A DNA stretch of 64,000 nucleotides from Bifidobacterium longum subsp. infantis ATCC 15697 = JCM 1222 = DSM 20088 (GCF_000269965.1 NC_017219.1:1612001-1676000); one strand, 5' to 3'. Positions 37,601 through 46,935 are shown, counted from the stretch's first letter. Numbers and translations are program-made. The notes: generated from the letters alone by a model not told the origin.

Positions 37601-39266
37601 TCTTGGCGTGCAGTTCGGAATCGGACAGCAGGTTCGGTTCAGGGCCGATGGCGGATTCAAGCGAGGTGACGATTTCCTCACGCTCCCAATCCAGCGGAGG
37701 GTTGGTGACCTGCGCGAACTTCTGGGTGAAGTAGTCGAACAGCATGCGGCTGCGGCTGGAAAGCGCAGGCATAGGCGCATCGTTACCCATGGAACCGAGC
37801 GGTTCCTTGCCGGTGTTGGCCATCGGAGTGAGCAGGAGCTTCAGATCCTCTTCGGTGTAGCCGAAGGCACGCTGACGGCGCTGGACGGACTGTCCGGAGT
37901 GGCTCACGTGCTCGCGGCGGGGCAGGTCGCTCATTTCGACCGAGTTGCCTTCCACCCACTTGCGGTACGGGTGCTGGGAGGCGAGGGTCTTCTTGACCTC
38001 TTCATCGGGAATGATGCGGCCTTCGGCGGTGTCGACCAGGAACATCTTGCCGGGCTCAAGACGACCCTTGGACACGATGTGCTCCTGCTCGATTTCCGGA
38101 ATCACGCCGGCCTCGGAGGCCAGAACGATGTAGCCGTCGTCGGTGAGCTGCCAGCGGCCGGGGCGGAAGCCGTTGCGGTCGAGCAGGGCGCCGACCTGGG
38201 TGCCGTCGGTGAAGACGATGTCGGCCGGGCCATCCCACGGCTCGATAAGCGTGTTGTTGTACTCGTAGAAGGCGCGCACGTCCGGGTCGAGGTCGGGGTT
38301 CTTCTCCCATGCCGGCGGCAGCATCATGCAGATGGCGTGCGGCAGGGAGCGGCCGGCGAGGTGCAGCAGTTCGAGGCACTCGTCGAAGGTGCCAGAATCG
38401 GAGTAGCCCGGGGTGGTGATCGGCAGCAGCGGCTCGAATTCGCCGAGCAGTTCGCTGCTCAGGCGGCCTTCACGGGCGGAGAGCCAGTTGCGGTTGCCCT
38501 GGATGGTGTTGATCTCGCCGTTGTGGGCCAGCAGACGGAACGGCTGGGCCAGCGGCCAGCTCGGGAAGGTGTTGGTGGAGAAGCGGGAATGGACGATGGC
38601 GATGGTGGCCTTCATGCGCTCGTCGTTCAGATCCTCGAAGAAGTGAGTGAGCTGCATGGTGGTGAGCATGCCCTTGTACGTGATGGTACGGGCGGACAAG
38701 GAGGCGAAGTAGACGCCTATCTCATGCTCGACGCGCTTGCGGATGCGGAAGGTCTTGCGATCCAAGTCCACGCCGGCCAGAGCACCGTTCGGAGAGGCGA
38801 CCACGAGAGTCTTGAACCCCGGCATGGCGGCAAGGGCCTGCAGGCCAAGGCCGTCCGGGTTGGTGGGCACCACGCGCCAGGCGAGAACTTCGAGTCCCTC
38901 CTCGCGCACGATTTTGGCGATGGCCTGTTCCTGCTGACCGGAGGTTTCGATATCGCGGTCGAGGAAGGCGATGCCTGCGGCATAGTGGCCGGCTTCGGGC
39001 AGTTCGGCGGGCACGGTGGCACGCATGAACTCGTCCGGCATGCTCATCAGGATGCCGGCGCCGTCGCCCGTGTTCTCCTCGGCACCCACGGCACCGCGGT
39101 GGTCGAGATTGACCAGCACCTCGATGGCGTCAGTGACGATTTTGCGTTCAGGACGCTTGTTCAAAGTGGTGACCATACCCACACCACAGGCGTCATGCTC
39201 GTTGGCGGGATCATACATACCGTCCGGAGCGTGGACCGTGAGATCGAGCGGGGCTTTGAATGTCAC
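34695..39266 (-). CDS. gltB: Glutamate synthase large subunit GltB
   Basis: 1523 residues from GTG 39266, where ATTGAGG sits at proper distance; GTG 39275 would overlap that site. The class-II amidotransferase Cys is in EHDACGVGM (about residue 27), so a short propeptide is removed. The FMN-binding central region (GGTGAAPLNAIKHAG) follows, then the iron-sulfur Cys cluster CQKNTCPQG, then the C-terminal beta-helix. It converts glutamine plus 2-oxoglutarate to two glutamates. Operon with gltD. Confidence 0.96.
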   Translation of the reverse strand: MTFKAPLDLTVHAPDGMYDPANEHDACGVGMVTTLNKRPERKIVTDAIEVLVNLDHRGAVGAEENTGDGAGILMSMPDEFMRATVPAELPEAGHYAAGIAFLDRDIETSGQQEQAIAKIVREEGLEVLAWRVVPTNPDGLGLQALAAMPGFKTLVVASPNGALAGVDLDRKTFRIRKRVEHEIGVYFASLSARTITYKGMLTTMQLTHFFEDLNDERMKATIAIVHSRFSTNTFPSWPLAQPFRLLAHNGEINTIQGNRNWLSAREGRLSSELLGEFEPLLPITTPGYSDSGTFDECLELLHLAGRSLPHAICMMLPPAWEKNPDLDPDVRAFYEYNNTLIEPWDGPADIVFTDGTQVGALLDRNGFRPGRWQLTDDGYIVLASEAGVIPEIEQEHIVSKGRLEPGKMFLVDTAEGRIIPDEEVKKTLASQHPYRKWVEGNSVEMSDLPRREHVSHSGQSVQRRQRAFGYTEEDLKLLLTPMANTGKEPLGSMGNDAPMPALSSRSRMLFDYFTQKFAQVTNPPLDWEREEIVTSLESAIGPEPNLLSDSELHAKKILIPLPVVNSDEMAQLKRLDKARILGGYYRPYVVKGLYQVAGGGKALEDRLAEIFAEIDEAIDNGKNFIVLSDRESNHTWGPIPSLLLTSAVQHHLLRHHTRTQISMAVEAGDVREIHHVALLIAYGAACVNPYLAFESVEDLARNGYLKVDADTAVKNLTKALSTGVLKIMSKMGVSTIMSYRGAQLFEAVGLSQEVIDEYFTGTTSRVGGVGLDEIAEEVAIRHRVAYPNQWSASPHRNLRTGGDYKWRRTGEDHLNDPEAIFLLQQSTHRGDYQMFKKYSHHINDTSNRLMTLRGLMKFNTNRKPIDISEVEPASEIVKRFSTGAMSYGSISQEAHETLAIAMNSIGARSNSGEGGESDDRINDPQRYSRIKQIASARFGVTSDYLVHATDLQIKLAQGAKPGEGGHLPGAKVPPWIAKVRHATPGVELISPPPHHDIYSIEDLKQLINDAKMANPKARIHVKLVSEFGVGTIAAGVAKCHADVVLISGYDGGTGAAPLNAIKHAGTPWEIGLSETQQTLILNGLRSRIVVQCDGELKTGRDVVIAALLGAEEFGFATAALIVEGCVMMRACQKNTCPQGIATQDPELRARFKGKPEYVVNFFMFIAEEVREILAQLGFRTLEEAIGHVECLDQNEAIKRWKSGGIDLSNVLKQAGPVPGTILHQTTEQNHELEKALDNNLIELAQPALEHKEPVRIEMPIRNVNRTVGTMVGYEITRRYGEEGLPDDTIDMTLHGSGGQSIGAFIPRGETMRIYGEVNDYAGKGLSGGRMIVRPEDNVTFDKHSNVIAGNVTGFGATSGQMFVAGRAGERFGVRNGGATFVVEGVGDHGCEYMTGGTVVVLGPTGRNFGAGFSGGNTYVLDLDMKKVNPSAIKSGALLFKSLDAETSKLVYALVKQHAEETGSQFAAALLEDWNETVKRFTHVVPKQFVAMTKAMEEAKANNVDFNAPGAWEKVYEQVMEGAR

Positions 39267-39424
39267 CGGAATCACCTCAATTGGTTGTGGACACGTAAGG
39301 GAATCGTGTCTCTTCGTTCATTGCTGTTGACACAGTACCGTTGCTCCATGTCATTTACGTTTCGCGTGTCCATATTCCGAATCAGGCGATCCGCGACGAT
39401 GACGGGCGGGACGTGGTCGGCCCG

Positions 39425-40471
39425 CTACAGGGCTTCGCCGCCGTCATACGCACGTTCGGAGGCGCGAAGACAGGGTTCGCCCTGCACCACTTCGACCTGC
39501 GAGGGCGGCATGCCGTCACCGGTGCGTTTGGCTTGGATCCGCTCGAACAGCATGCGGAAGGATCGCTCCCCCATGTCCAGGAAATTCTGCGTGTAACTGG
39601 TCAACGCGGGATTCCACATGGCACCGAAGTTGCGGTCGTCGAACCCCACGACGCTCACATCATCGGGCACGCGGCGCCCGACCTCCCTCAGGCCTCGGAT
39701 CACGGCCACGGCGATCTCATCGTTGTCGGCGAAGATCGCGGTCACCTCGTCGCGTCGTCCCAGGACGCGACCGGCCTTGACCGACTCATCCAGATCATCG
39801 TCGGGCACGATGATCGGATCGGGCGCCGCGATGCCACGTTCCTCGAGCGCATCGCGCCAGCCGTTGGTCCTGGTGTTGGCGGTCGGCCCCGCCGGGCGCC
39901 CCACGTGAAAGACGGTGCGATGCCCGAGATCCAGCAGGTGCATGGTCATCCAGCGGCCGCCATCCCTTTCGGCGTTGATGATCTGATAATCGCCGTCTCC
40001 GAAACTACCGCCCACCACGACCATCGGCATGTCTTTGGGAATGTGTTCGAGCGCGGCGATGCCGGCCCGATCATATTCGTAGACGATCACTCCGGCCGGC
40101 CTGATCGACAGGCCCATGCGCACACGCGCCTCGACGGATTCCATGTCGGATTCATCCAGGGAAACGATGTTCAGCAGGAACCGGCGCCTTCGCGCGGCGG
40201 CCTCCACGCCATGATTCGTTTCGGATGTGGAGAAAGCGGATGGGTTGGCGGCGAACACCACCACGGAATCCATCTCCCGGTTCGATAAGGCACGCGCCAC
40301 GATGTTCGGCTCATAGCCCAACTGGCTGATGGCTTTGGCGATGCGTTCGCACTTGTCCTCGGCGACGTTGACGGTGCCGTTGAGATACCGGGAGACGGTC
40401 GGTGCCGAAACCCCGGCCAACTTGGCCACATCCTTGATCACCGGTCTGGTGCGGCCCGTGCTTTTCGCCAT
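39425..40471 (-). CDS. LacI-family transcriptional regulator
   Basis: 348 residues from ATG 40471, with GGGAGAG 6 bp upstream. Helix-turn-helix VIKDVAKLAGVSAPTVSRYLNG is followed by hinge LGYEPNIVARALSN and a sugar-binding periplasmic-type domain (VVGGSFGDGD, VVGFDDRNFG). It is divergent from the two-peptide operon, whose promoter contains a LacI-type palindrome, so it probably represses that operon and perhaps itself. The ligand is unknown. Confidence 0.9.
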   Translation of the reverse strand: MAKSTGRTRPVIKDVAKLAGVSAPTVSRYLNGTVNVAEDKCERIAKAISQLGYEPNIVARALSNREMDSVVVFAANPSAFSTSETNHGVEAAARRRRFLLNIVSLDESDMESVEARVRMGLSIRPAGVIVYEYDRAGIAALEHIPKDMPMVVVGGSFGDGDYQIINAERDGGRWMTMHLLDLGHRTVFHVGRPAGPTANTRTNGWRDALEERGIAAPDPIIVPDDDLDESVKAGRVLGRRDEVTAIFADNDEIAVAVIRGLREVGRRVPDDVSVVGFDDRNFGAMWNPALTSYTQNFLDMGERSFRMLFERIQAKRTGDGMPPSQVEVVQGEPCLRASERAYDGGEAL

Positions 40472-40636
40472 CCTCATCTCTCCCGCCATAGCCGCCGGAC
40501 ATGGACGCCGTCATGCACCCGCGTCCCGGTCACGAATCCTTGGTTTTCCGCGTCTCATTGTAGGCCATGGCGCGGAGGGCGACGTATGGGCCGGATGCGC
40601 CAACGAGCGGGAAACGCCGAGGGCGGAATTTCGCTC

Positions 40637-40665
40637 TTGCGTTTGTCATCGAACCGCGCTATTCT
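40637..40665 (+). promoter_or_regulatory. Promoter of the two-peptide operon
   Basis: TTGCGT (40637-40642) and TATTCT (40660-40665) with a 17-bp spacer. The start point would fall inside the adjoining palindrome. Confidence 0.6.
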
Positions 40666-40678
40666 GAAACCGGTTTCA
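40665..40678. promoter_or_regulatory. LacI-type operator
   Basis: TGAAACCGGTTTCA, a perfect 14-bp palindrome with the central CG typical of LacI-family sites. It directly follows the -10 box, so repressor binding would block initiation. Confidence 0.75.
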
Positions 40679-40700
40679 AAAGGAAGCCGATATATAACTC

Positions 40701-40716
40701 AAAGCCACAAGGCTTT
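40701..40716 (+). other. Leader hairpin of the peptide mRNA
   Basis: AAAGCC, ACAA, GGCTTT: a perfect 6-bp stem with a tetraloop, 9 bp before the AAAGGA ribosome binding site. It may protect the 5' end. Confidence 0.4.
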
Positions 40717-40736
40717 GACCAACGAAAGGAAACATG

Positions 40737-40865
40737 ATGTCTTTCAAGGATTCCATGATGCGCGGTCTCGCTATGTACGGCATGAGCTCCACGACCCAGT
40801 ACGGCCGCGCCAACGACACCATCCTCGCCGACCTGATCAACGAAGCCAACAAGAGCGCTCGCTGA
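40737..40865 (+). CDS. 42-residue peptide, member 1 of a tandem pair
   Basis: MSFKDSMMRGLAMYGM starts the peptide; ANKSAR ends it. AACGAAAGGAAAC lies ahead, and ATG 40737 (second of two adjacent ATGs) has the best spacing. It is 40-50% identical to the next peptide and the same length, with identity highest at the N-terminus (MSFK-SM-RGLA--GM-S) and a charged C-terminus ending AR. There is no signal peptide or Cys pattern; the N-terminal half is amphipathic. The role is unknown; LacI-controlled. Confidence 0.7.
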   Translation: MSFKDSMMRGLAMYGMSSTTQYGRANDTILADLINEANKSAR

Positions 40866-40982
40866 ATCGACGGGACGCACGCCTGACGACGGATGTCGCA
40901 TCAGGACCCGAACGTCATCGACAGCAAGGAAACAACAGGAGCAAGGCCGTTTTCGGCTCTGCATGAACGAAAGGCAGTGACT

Positions 40983-41111
40983 ATGTCCTTCAAGAATTCC
41001 ATGGTGCGCGGTCTCGCCCTCTGCGGTATGAACTCCGTCGCCCGCGCCGGATACGCCGACAGCAAGATGTTCTCCGACATCATCGCCGGCACCGATAAGG
41101 ACGCCCGCTGA
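40983..41111 (+). CDS. 42-residue peptide, member 2 of a tandem pair
   Basis: MSFKNSMVRGLALCGM starts the peptide; DKDAR ends it. AACGAAAGG is found at the same place as in member 1, and the length is identical. It lies 117 bp downstream with no terminator between, so it is probably on the same transcript. One Cys is present (residue 14). The upstream extension of the frame lacks a start signal. The function is unknown. Confidence 0.7.
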   Translation: MSFKNSMVRGLALCGMNSVARAGYADSKMFSDIIAGTDKDAR

Positions 41112-41150
41112 ACCGCCGCGGACGATTCCCGTTCAGACAACCGATAATTC

Positions 41151-41179
41151 AACACAGTGATAATCAAACACAGTGATAA
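41151..41179. repeat. Two direct repeats after the peptide operon
   Basis: AACACAGTGATAA occurs at 41151-41163 and 41167-41179, a 16-bp period, between the second peptide and the glycerate kinase gene. Confidence 0.5.
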
Positions 41180-41259
41180 CTGAATGACAATCGGACAACG
41201 AAGTCCACTTCTCTCTCGCCCCCATGCCATGTGTCCGGGTAGGCGGCTTGACGAAACGT

Positions 41260-42393
41260 TCATTTCATCCGCATGACCCGCACGATCTGCTCGGTGGTGC
41301 GCGTCACATTGGCGGCCGCATCGGCCAGCAGGTCGTTGAGGCTCGAAGCGCCGGGCGCGATGCCGAAAACCGCGTCGATGCCAAGTCCATGTAACCCGTC
41401 GATTCCCACACCAACACATCCGGCCACGGCGACAACGGGCTTGCCATACCGTTTGGCCGCTCCGGCCACACCGGCAGGAGCTTTGCCGAATCCGGTCTGA
41501 GCATCGATGGCGCCTTCCCCGGTGAACACCACGTCAGCCCATCGCACGGCCTCATCAAGACCGGATTGCTCGATGACGATATCGACGCCCGATCGAAACT
41601 CGGCGCCAAAGAAACCCTTCAACGCGGCACCGATGCCTCCCGCGGCACCAGCGCCGGGCACATCGCTCACGTCCACGCCGAAACGGCTTTCGATCAGACG
41701 CGCGAAATGCGCCAAGGCGGCGTCCAACGTGACGACATCATCGGCACCGGCCCCCTTCTGCGGTCCGAACACCGCGCTGGCGCCAGTGGGACCGGTCAAC
41801 GGATTGGTCACATCGCAGGCGGCGATGATGGACACGTTCCCAATGGCCGAATCCATCGTTGTGATGTCGATGACGGATACATCGGCCAAGGCCGCTCCCC
41901 CACGTCCCAGCTCGTCGCCGTTCGCGTCCAGGAGACGCACGCCGAGGGATTGCAGGAGGCCGGCGCCGGCGTCATTGGTGGCGCTGCCGCCGAGACCGAC
42001 GATGATTCGTCGAACGCCAAGACGGGCGGCGGCGAGCAACAGTTCGCCGGTACCATAGGATGACGCGATCAGCGGGTTTCGTTCCTCCGCGCTGAGTCTG
42101 GCGAGACCGCTGGCCTCGGCGGTCTCGACCACGGCGGTCGCGCCATCGGCAAGCACTCCGAACCGGCCTTCGATAAGTCGACCGAGCGGATCATGAACTG
42201 GCACGGCATGCATCGTACCCCCGGTGGCGTCGACGAGCGCACACACGGTCCCTTCACCGCCATCGGCCATGGGAAGACAGCGAATCTCGGCATCGCGATC
42301 GGCATTCTCAATCCCCCGAGCCATCGCCTCGGCCGCCTGCATGGCGGTCAAGCTCTCTTTGAAGGAGTCGGGGGCGCATAGGTAGCGCGTCAT
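41260..42393 (-). CDS. glxK: Glycerate kinase (GlxK/GarK family)
   Basis: Phosphorylates glycerate with ATP. 377 residues from ATG 42393, giving the family N-terminus YLCAPDSFKESLTA; a GTG 18 bp upstream is possible. It has LPMADGGEGTV, GLGGSATNDAGAGLLQSLG and the C-terminal VFTGEGAIDAQTGFGKAP. It converges with the LacI-controlled peptides; no other glycerate gene is near. Confidence 0.92.
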   Translation of the reverse strand: MTRYLCAPDSFKESLTAMQAAEAMARGIENADRDAEIRCLPMADGGEGTVCALVDATGGTMHAVPVHDPLGRLIEGRFGVLADGATAVVETAEASGLARLSAEERNPLIASSYGTGELLLAAARLGVRRIIVGLGGSATNDAGAGLLQSLGVRLLDANGDELGRGGAALADVSVIDITTMDSAIGNVSIIAACDVTNPLTGPTGASAVFGPQKGAGADDVVTLDAALAHFARLIESRFGVDVSDVPGAGAAGGIGAALKGFFGAEFRSGVDIVIEQSGLDEAVRWADVVFTGEGAIDAQTGFGKAPAGVAGAAKRYGKPVVAVAGCVGVGIDGLHGLGIDAVFGIAPGASSLNDLLADAAANVTRTTEQIVRVMRMK

Positions 42394-42423
42394 GATTCGA
42401 GCATACTCCACGACGCTCCGGTC

Positions 42424-43602
42424 CTAGATACCGGCGAGATCGAAGAACCGTTCGATGACCGTGTCATTGATGAGCCTGCCGCGCCGCGTGGGCACCACCC
42501 GGCGTCCATCGACCACGGTGACCAGGCCCTCTTCGATCATCGGCGTAAGCCGATCCACGGCAATGACGCGATCGATGCGCTCCAGATCGAGCCCTTCACG
42601 CATACGCAGACCAAGCATGATCAGTTCCTCGAGGTTCTCCTCGGCGGTGATCCGCTCACTATCGGCCCATGGCACACGGTGTTCATTAATGGCGACTCCC
42701 CAGAGACGGGGGTGGGCGATGTCCCAACTGCGCAGGCCGTACCCATTGGAAGACATCGCATGGCAACGGTAATGGGAATGGGCGCCGGGACCCAGCCCCG
42801 CCCAATCGACGTTGCGCCAATACCCGAGATTATGCCGGCTCTCGTATCCGGGGCGGGCCCAGTTGGAAATCTCATACCAATCAAGACCGGCTTGGGTGAA
42901 CAGCTCGTCGGCGAGCTCGTATTTGGCGGCCTCATCATCGTCATCCGGCTTGGGCAAGGTGCCGGCGGCGATCCGACGGCCCATTTTCGTGGTGGGTTCC
43001 ACGGTCAGCGCATAAGCGGAGATATGATGCACACCGAGATCGAGAGCGGCCTCAACCGAAGTGCGCCAATCCTCAAGGCTCTCCCCCGGCGCGCCGTAGA
43101 TCAGATCCACGCTGGAACGCAGTCCGGCCATGGTGGCGGCGTCGACGCCGGCGGCCACGTTGGACGGCGTGTGCGTGCGGTCGAGCGTCGCCAGCACGTG
43201 CGGCACGGCTGACTGCATGCCGAAGGATATGCGGGTGAAACCGCCGTCGGCAAGCTCGGCTATGTAAGCCTCATCGACCGTATCCGGGTTGGCTTCGGTG
43301 GTGATCTCGGCGTCGGGCGTCAGACCCCAGATCGCGCGGATGGCATCCACCACGGCCACCAGATCGGCGGCGGCGAGAACCGTGGGAGTGCCTCCGCCGA
43401 AGAACACGGTGGAAGCGGCAGGCTCCTCGATGCCGTGATCGCACTGCCATTGCCTGATCAGAGCCATCTCCCGGATGACCATCTGGGCGTAATGACCGCG
43501 CGAGGCGCCCGCACCGAGGTCCGTGGCCGTATAGGTGTTGAAATCGCAGTAGCCGCACCGCCGCAGACAGAACGGCACATGAATGTAGATCTCGTAAGTC
43601 AA
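42424..43602 (-). CDS. hemW: HemW-like radical SAM protein
   Basis: 392 residues from TTG 43602 (GAGGGGAGTGACGG ahead). The radical SAM cluster motif is CLRRCGYCDF (residues 12-21), then FFGGGTPT and the HemW-type C-terminus. It is often annotated as coproporphyrinogen oxidase, but this subgroup binds heme as a chaperone. Immediately downstream of lepA on the same strand, the usual lepA-hemW pairing. Confidence 0.9.
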   Translation of the reverse strand: MTYEIYIHVPFCLRRCGYCDFNTYTATDLGAGASRGHYAQMVIREMALIRQWQCDHGIEEPAASTVFFGGGTPTVLAAADLVAVVDAIRAIWGLTPDAEITTEANPDTVDEAYIAELADGGFTRISFGMQSAVPHVLATLDRTHTPSNVAAGVDAATMAGLRSSVDLIYGAPGESLEDWRTSVEAALDLGVHHISAYALTVEPTTKMGRRIAAGTLPKPDDDDEAAKYELADELFTQAGLDWYEISNWARPGYESRHNLGYWRNVDWAGLGPGAHSHYRCHAMSSNGYGLRSWDIAHPRLWGVAINEHRVPWADSERITAEENLEELIMLGLRMREGLDLERIDRVIAVDRLTPMIEEGLVTVVDGRRVVPTRRGRLINDTVIERFFDLAGI

Positions 43603-43665
43603 CCGTCACTCCCCTCAGCCATCCGTGCCGAAGACTCCCCGGCGAGGCGAGCCTCCGGCACCCGC

Positions 43666-45546
43666 TCAGCCTTCCGTCTTCTGCGCGGCGCGAATCTTGT
43701 CTTTGGTGTCGCGATCGTTGGAATCCTCGCCGGTGGACAGGGCGGCGATGAACGCCTCCTGCGGCACCTCTACATGGCCGAGCATCTTCATACGCTTCTT
43801 GCCAGCCTTCTGCTTTTCGAGCAACTTGCGCTTACGGGTGATGTCGCCGCCATAGCATTTGGCGAGCACGTCCTTGCGTAACGCACGAATGTTCTCACGC
43901 GCGATGATGCGCGAACCAATCGCAGCCTGAATCGGAATCTCAAACTGCTGGCGAGGAATCAGACTACGCAATTTCTTGGTCATCATCACACCGTACGAAT
44001 ACGCCTTATCGCGGTGAACGATGGCACTGAACGCATCGACCTTCTCGCCCTGAATAAGGATGTCCACCTTGACCAAATCGGCGGACTGCTCGCCGTCCTC
44101 GTGGTAATCAAGGGAGGCGTAGCCCTTGGTACGGGACTTGAGCTGATCGAAGAAGTCGAACACGATTTCGGCCAGTGGAATGCGGTAGTGCATCTCCACA
44201 CGGTCGGTGGAGATGTACTCCATCGTGCCCATAATGCCGCGGTGGTCCTGGCACAGATCCATCACCGCGCCGATGAATTCCTTGGGCGTGATGATGTCGG
44301 CGGCAACCATCGGCTCGACGATCTTCTTGATCTTGCCGTCCGGGAATTCGCTCGGGTTGGTCACATGATGCTGGCTGCCATCCTCGGCGGTCACGTCGTA
44401 GGTGACGTTCGGGGCGGTCTGGATAAGGTCGAGGCCGAACTCGCGGGAGAGTCGCTCGTTGACGATTTCCATGTGCAGCAGACCCAGGAAGCCACAGCGG
44501 AAGCCGAAACCCAGAGCCACGGAGGTTTCCGGCGTGTAGATCAGGGCGGCGTCGTTGAGCTTGAGTTTGTCGAGTGCATCACGCAGTTCGGGGAATTGCG
44601 CGTTGTCGATCGGGAACAAACCGGCGTAGACCATCGGCTTGGGGTCGCGGTAGCCAGGCAGCGGCTCGGTGGCCGGGCGGACGGCCGAGGTCAGGGTGTC
44701 GCCCACCTTGGACTGACTCACATCTTTCGCACCGGTGATGATGTAGCCGACCTCGCCGGCACCCAGCGCTTTGGTGCGAGTCATGTCCGGACTGATCACA
44801 CCGATCTCGATGGGATCATGGGTCATGCCGATACCCATCATGTGCACTTTTTCGCGGTCGTGCAGTTCGCCGTCCTCCATACGGATGTAGGTGACGATGC
44901 CGCGGTAGGAGTCGTAGACAGAGTCGAAGATCAGCGCGCGGGCGGGGGCATCGGGGTCGCCGTGCGGGGCGGGCACGTCCATGACGATCTGGTCGAGCAG
45001 GTCGGCCACACCTTCGCCGGTTTTGCCGGAGACGCGCAGCACGTCGCTCGGCTCGCAGCCGATCAGACCTGCGATCTCCTCGGCATGCTTGTCCGGTTCT
45101 GCGGACGGCAGGTCGATTTTGTTGAGCACGGGAATGATGGCCAGATCATGGTCGATGGCCATGTACAGGTTAGACAGGGTCTGCGCTTCGATGCCCTGGG
45201 TAGCGTCGACGAGCAGCACCGCGCCTTCGCAGGCGGCCAGTGCGCGGGACACCTCATAGGTGAAGTCCACGTGGCCGGGGGTGTCGATCATGCCGAGCGT
45301 GTATTCGGTACCCTCAAAGGTCCATGGCACGCGCACGGCCTGGGATTTGATGGTGATGCCACGCTCCTGCTCGATATCCATACGGTCAAGGAAGCGATCG
45401 CGCATCTCTCGCTCGGGCACAATGCCGCTCAACTGCAGGATGCGGTCGGCCACGGTCGACTTGCCGTGGTCGATGTGTGCGATGATACAGAAGTTGCGAA
45501 TCACCGACTGATCAGTGGAACCCGGCTGATTGTGTTGGACGACCAA
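43666..45546 (-). CDS. lepA: Elongation factor 4 (LepA)
   Basis: Ribosome back-translocating GTPase, 626 residues. TTG 45546 follows AGAGGAGGAATGCG; the nearby ATG is in another frame. G1 is AHIDHGKST, then [17 protein letters not shown] and NKIDLP. The LepA-specific C-terminus is present ([20 protein letters not shown]). It is divergent from rpsT. Confidence 0.97.
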   Translation of the reverse strand: MVVQHNQPGSTDQSVIRNFCIIAHIDHGKSTVADRILQLSGIVPEREMRDRFLDRMDIEQERGITIKSQAVRVPWTFEGTEYTLGMIDTPGHVDFTYEVSRALAACEGAVLLVDATQGIEAQTLSNLYMAIDHDLAIIPVLNKIDLPSAEPDKHAEEIAGLIGCEPSDVLRVSGKTGEGVADLLDQIVMDVPAPHGDPDAPARALIFDSVYDSYRGIVTYIRMEDGELHDREKVHMMGIGMTHDPIEIGVISPDMTRTKALGAGEVGYIITGAKDVSQSKVGDTLTSAVRPATEPLPGYRDPKPMVYAGLFPIDNAQFPELRDALDKLKLNDAALIYTPETSVALGFGFRCGFLGLLHMEIVNERLSREFGLDLIQTAPNVTYDVTAEDGSQHHVTNPSEFPDGKIKKIVEPMVAADIITPKEFIGAVMDLCQDHRGIMGTMEYISTDRVEMHYRIPLAEIVFDFFDQLKSRTKGYASLDYHEDGEQSADLVKVDILIQGEKVDAFSAIVHRDKAYSYGVMMTKKLRSLIPRQQFEIPIQAAIGSRIIARENIRALRKDVLAKCYGGDITRKRKLLEKQKAGKKRMKMLGHVEVPQEAFIAALSTGEDSNDRDTKDKIRAAQKTEG

Positions 45547-45692
45547 CGCATTCCTCCTCTTGGCATATACTCAAACTTCACCTAGTGTAGCCGAGGGACT
45601 GTATTCGGCGTGGCATTGCGCGGGTTTTTCCGGGGCTCATGCTATCCTTTAACTCTTGTATGTCCTTATAACACACATCGTTTGGAGTAAAC

Positions 45693-45953
45693 GTGGCAAA
45701 CATTAAGTCGCAGAAGAAGCGCGTGCTCACCAATGAGAAGGCGCACCTTCGCAACGTGGCTGTGAAGTCCGGCCTGAAGACCGCCATCCGCGCCACCCGC
45801 GAAGCCATCGCCGCCGGTGACAAGGCTGCCGCCGAGGCCGCCTACAAGGTTGCCGCCCAGAAGCTCGACAAGGCTGCTGGCGCTGGCGTGATCCACAGGA
45901 ATCAGGCCGCCAACCGCAAGTCCGGCCTCGCTGTTGCGATCAACGCTCTGTGA
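45693..45953 (+). CDS. rpsT: 30S ribosomal protein S20
   Basis: 86 residues from GTG 45693, preceded by TTTGGAGTAA. It starts [20 protein letters not shown] and ends [13 protein letters not shown], the standard three-helix rRNA-binding S20 protein. A strong terminator follows. Confidence 0.97.
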   Translation: MANIKSQKKRVLTNEKAHLRNVAVKSGLKTAIRATREAIAAGDKAAAEAAYKVAAQKLDKAAGAGVIHRNQAANRKSGLAVAINAL

Positions 45954-45978
45954 GCATAAGCCTCTTAAGGTTTTAGCA

Positions 45979-46014
45979 AGTCCCCGCAAGTCATCTGGCT
46001 TGCGGGGACTTTTT
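45979..46014 (+). terminator. rpsT terminator
   Basis: AGTCCCCGCAAG and CTTGCGGGGACT, a perfect 12-bp stem with an 8-nt loop, then a T run. Confidence 0.9.
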
Positions 46015-46160
46015 ATATCTCCGTTCAAAGAGGTACATTGGCGGTCTTGCGAAATGACATCTCCGTTCAGAGAGGTACCGGATACGGGAAAACCCAATTA
46101 TAAACGCCGTCATTGCAACGCTTATACTCGATGTTTCGTGCTTCAGGTACCTCTTTGAAA
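46015..46160. repeat. Cluster of the dispersed repeat, with inverted copy
   Basis: Two direct copies of TCTCCGTTCA(A/G)AGAGGTAC (46015-46036, 46059-46079) and one inverted copy, GGTACCTCTTTGAAA (46146-46160). They flank about 100 bp of non-coding DNA just after the rpsT terminator. The first copy is identical to 8733-8754. Confidence 0.65.
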
Positions 46161-46164
46161 GCAA

Positions 46165-46935
46165 CTAGCCCTGAGGCGGTCTTGAATCATCCTGAGGCGT
46201 ACCCCCATCATCCATGGTATTAGCGTGGTCTCGGCCAGCTGATTGCTGAATATGCCGTTTTTCGCTAGGCAGATACACACGATGACGTTCGACGGCTCCG
46301 GGCAGAGTGACGTTGAAGCCTACCGAAAACAGTCGCAGCGCCACCACGATGATAACGATCAGTACATCGAGCAGCATTTCCGAGCGCATGTCGAACCAGC
46401 CGTATCTCGCGCCACGCCATACCAACACAGTCAATATGCAGCCGATAAACGAGGGCACAGCATAGAGGTGTTTGTCCCGAATAATCATTGGCACGTCGCC
46501 AATGAAGATGTCACGAATGAGGCCGCCGGCCAGTGCTGTGAACATGCCCAGGAATACGGCGGTCATGCTTGAGGAACCGTATGCCAGCGCTTTTGCGGTG
46601 CCGTTGACTGCGAATAGTCCGAGGCCCAGAGCATCGATGACAGTCATCGTCCATTTGAGTTTGGTAATCTCCGGGTGGGCCACCACCACGATAATGCCGG
46701 AAAACAGCGTAGTGAGCACAAAGCCTTTGTCGGTGATGCCGACCGGCGGCAGGGCACCGAGCATTACGTCGCGCACAAGACCGCCGCCGAGTGCAGTCAG
46801 CCAGCCGCACAGCATAATGGTGAAGATGTCATAGCCCTTGCGAATGGCGGCAAGCCCGCCGGACAGTCCCCAACACAAAATAGCGAAGTACTCGATGACC
46901 ACAAAAACGATGTTGTTCTCCAACGCCACCTGCAT
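46165..46935 (-). CDS. TRIC/UPF0126-family membrane protein
   Basis: 256 residues from ATG 46935, with GAGGGGAGCGGCTC ahead. It is an internally duplicated membrane protein: GGLAAIRKGYDIF / TALGGGLVRDVMLGALPP in the first half and GLFAVNGTAKALAYG / TALAGGLIRDIFIGDVP in the second. About seven hydrophobic helices are followed by a polar C-terminal tail. The family forms trimeric cation channels. Confidence 0.88.
   Translation of the reverse strand: MQVALENNIVFVVIEYFAILCWGLSGGLAAIRKGYDIFTIMLCGWLTALGGGLVRDVMLGALPPVGITDKGFVLTTLFSGIIVVVAHPEITKLKWTMTVIDALGLGLFAVNGTAKALAYGSSSMTAVFLGMFTALAGGLIRDIFIGDVPMIIRDKHLYAVPSFIGCILTVLVWRGARYGWFDMRSEMLLDVLIVIIVVALRLFSVGFNVTLPGAVERHRVYLPSEKRHIQQSAGRDHANTMDDGGTPQDDSRPPQG

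Noticed and set aside
34617..39596. Very long plus-strand frame (1659 codons) over gltB
   Set aside because: Antisense to gltB, which has all glutamate synthase motifs; codon composition is that of a reversed gene.
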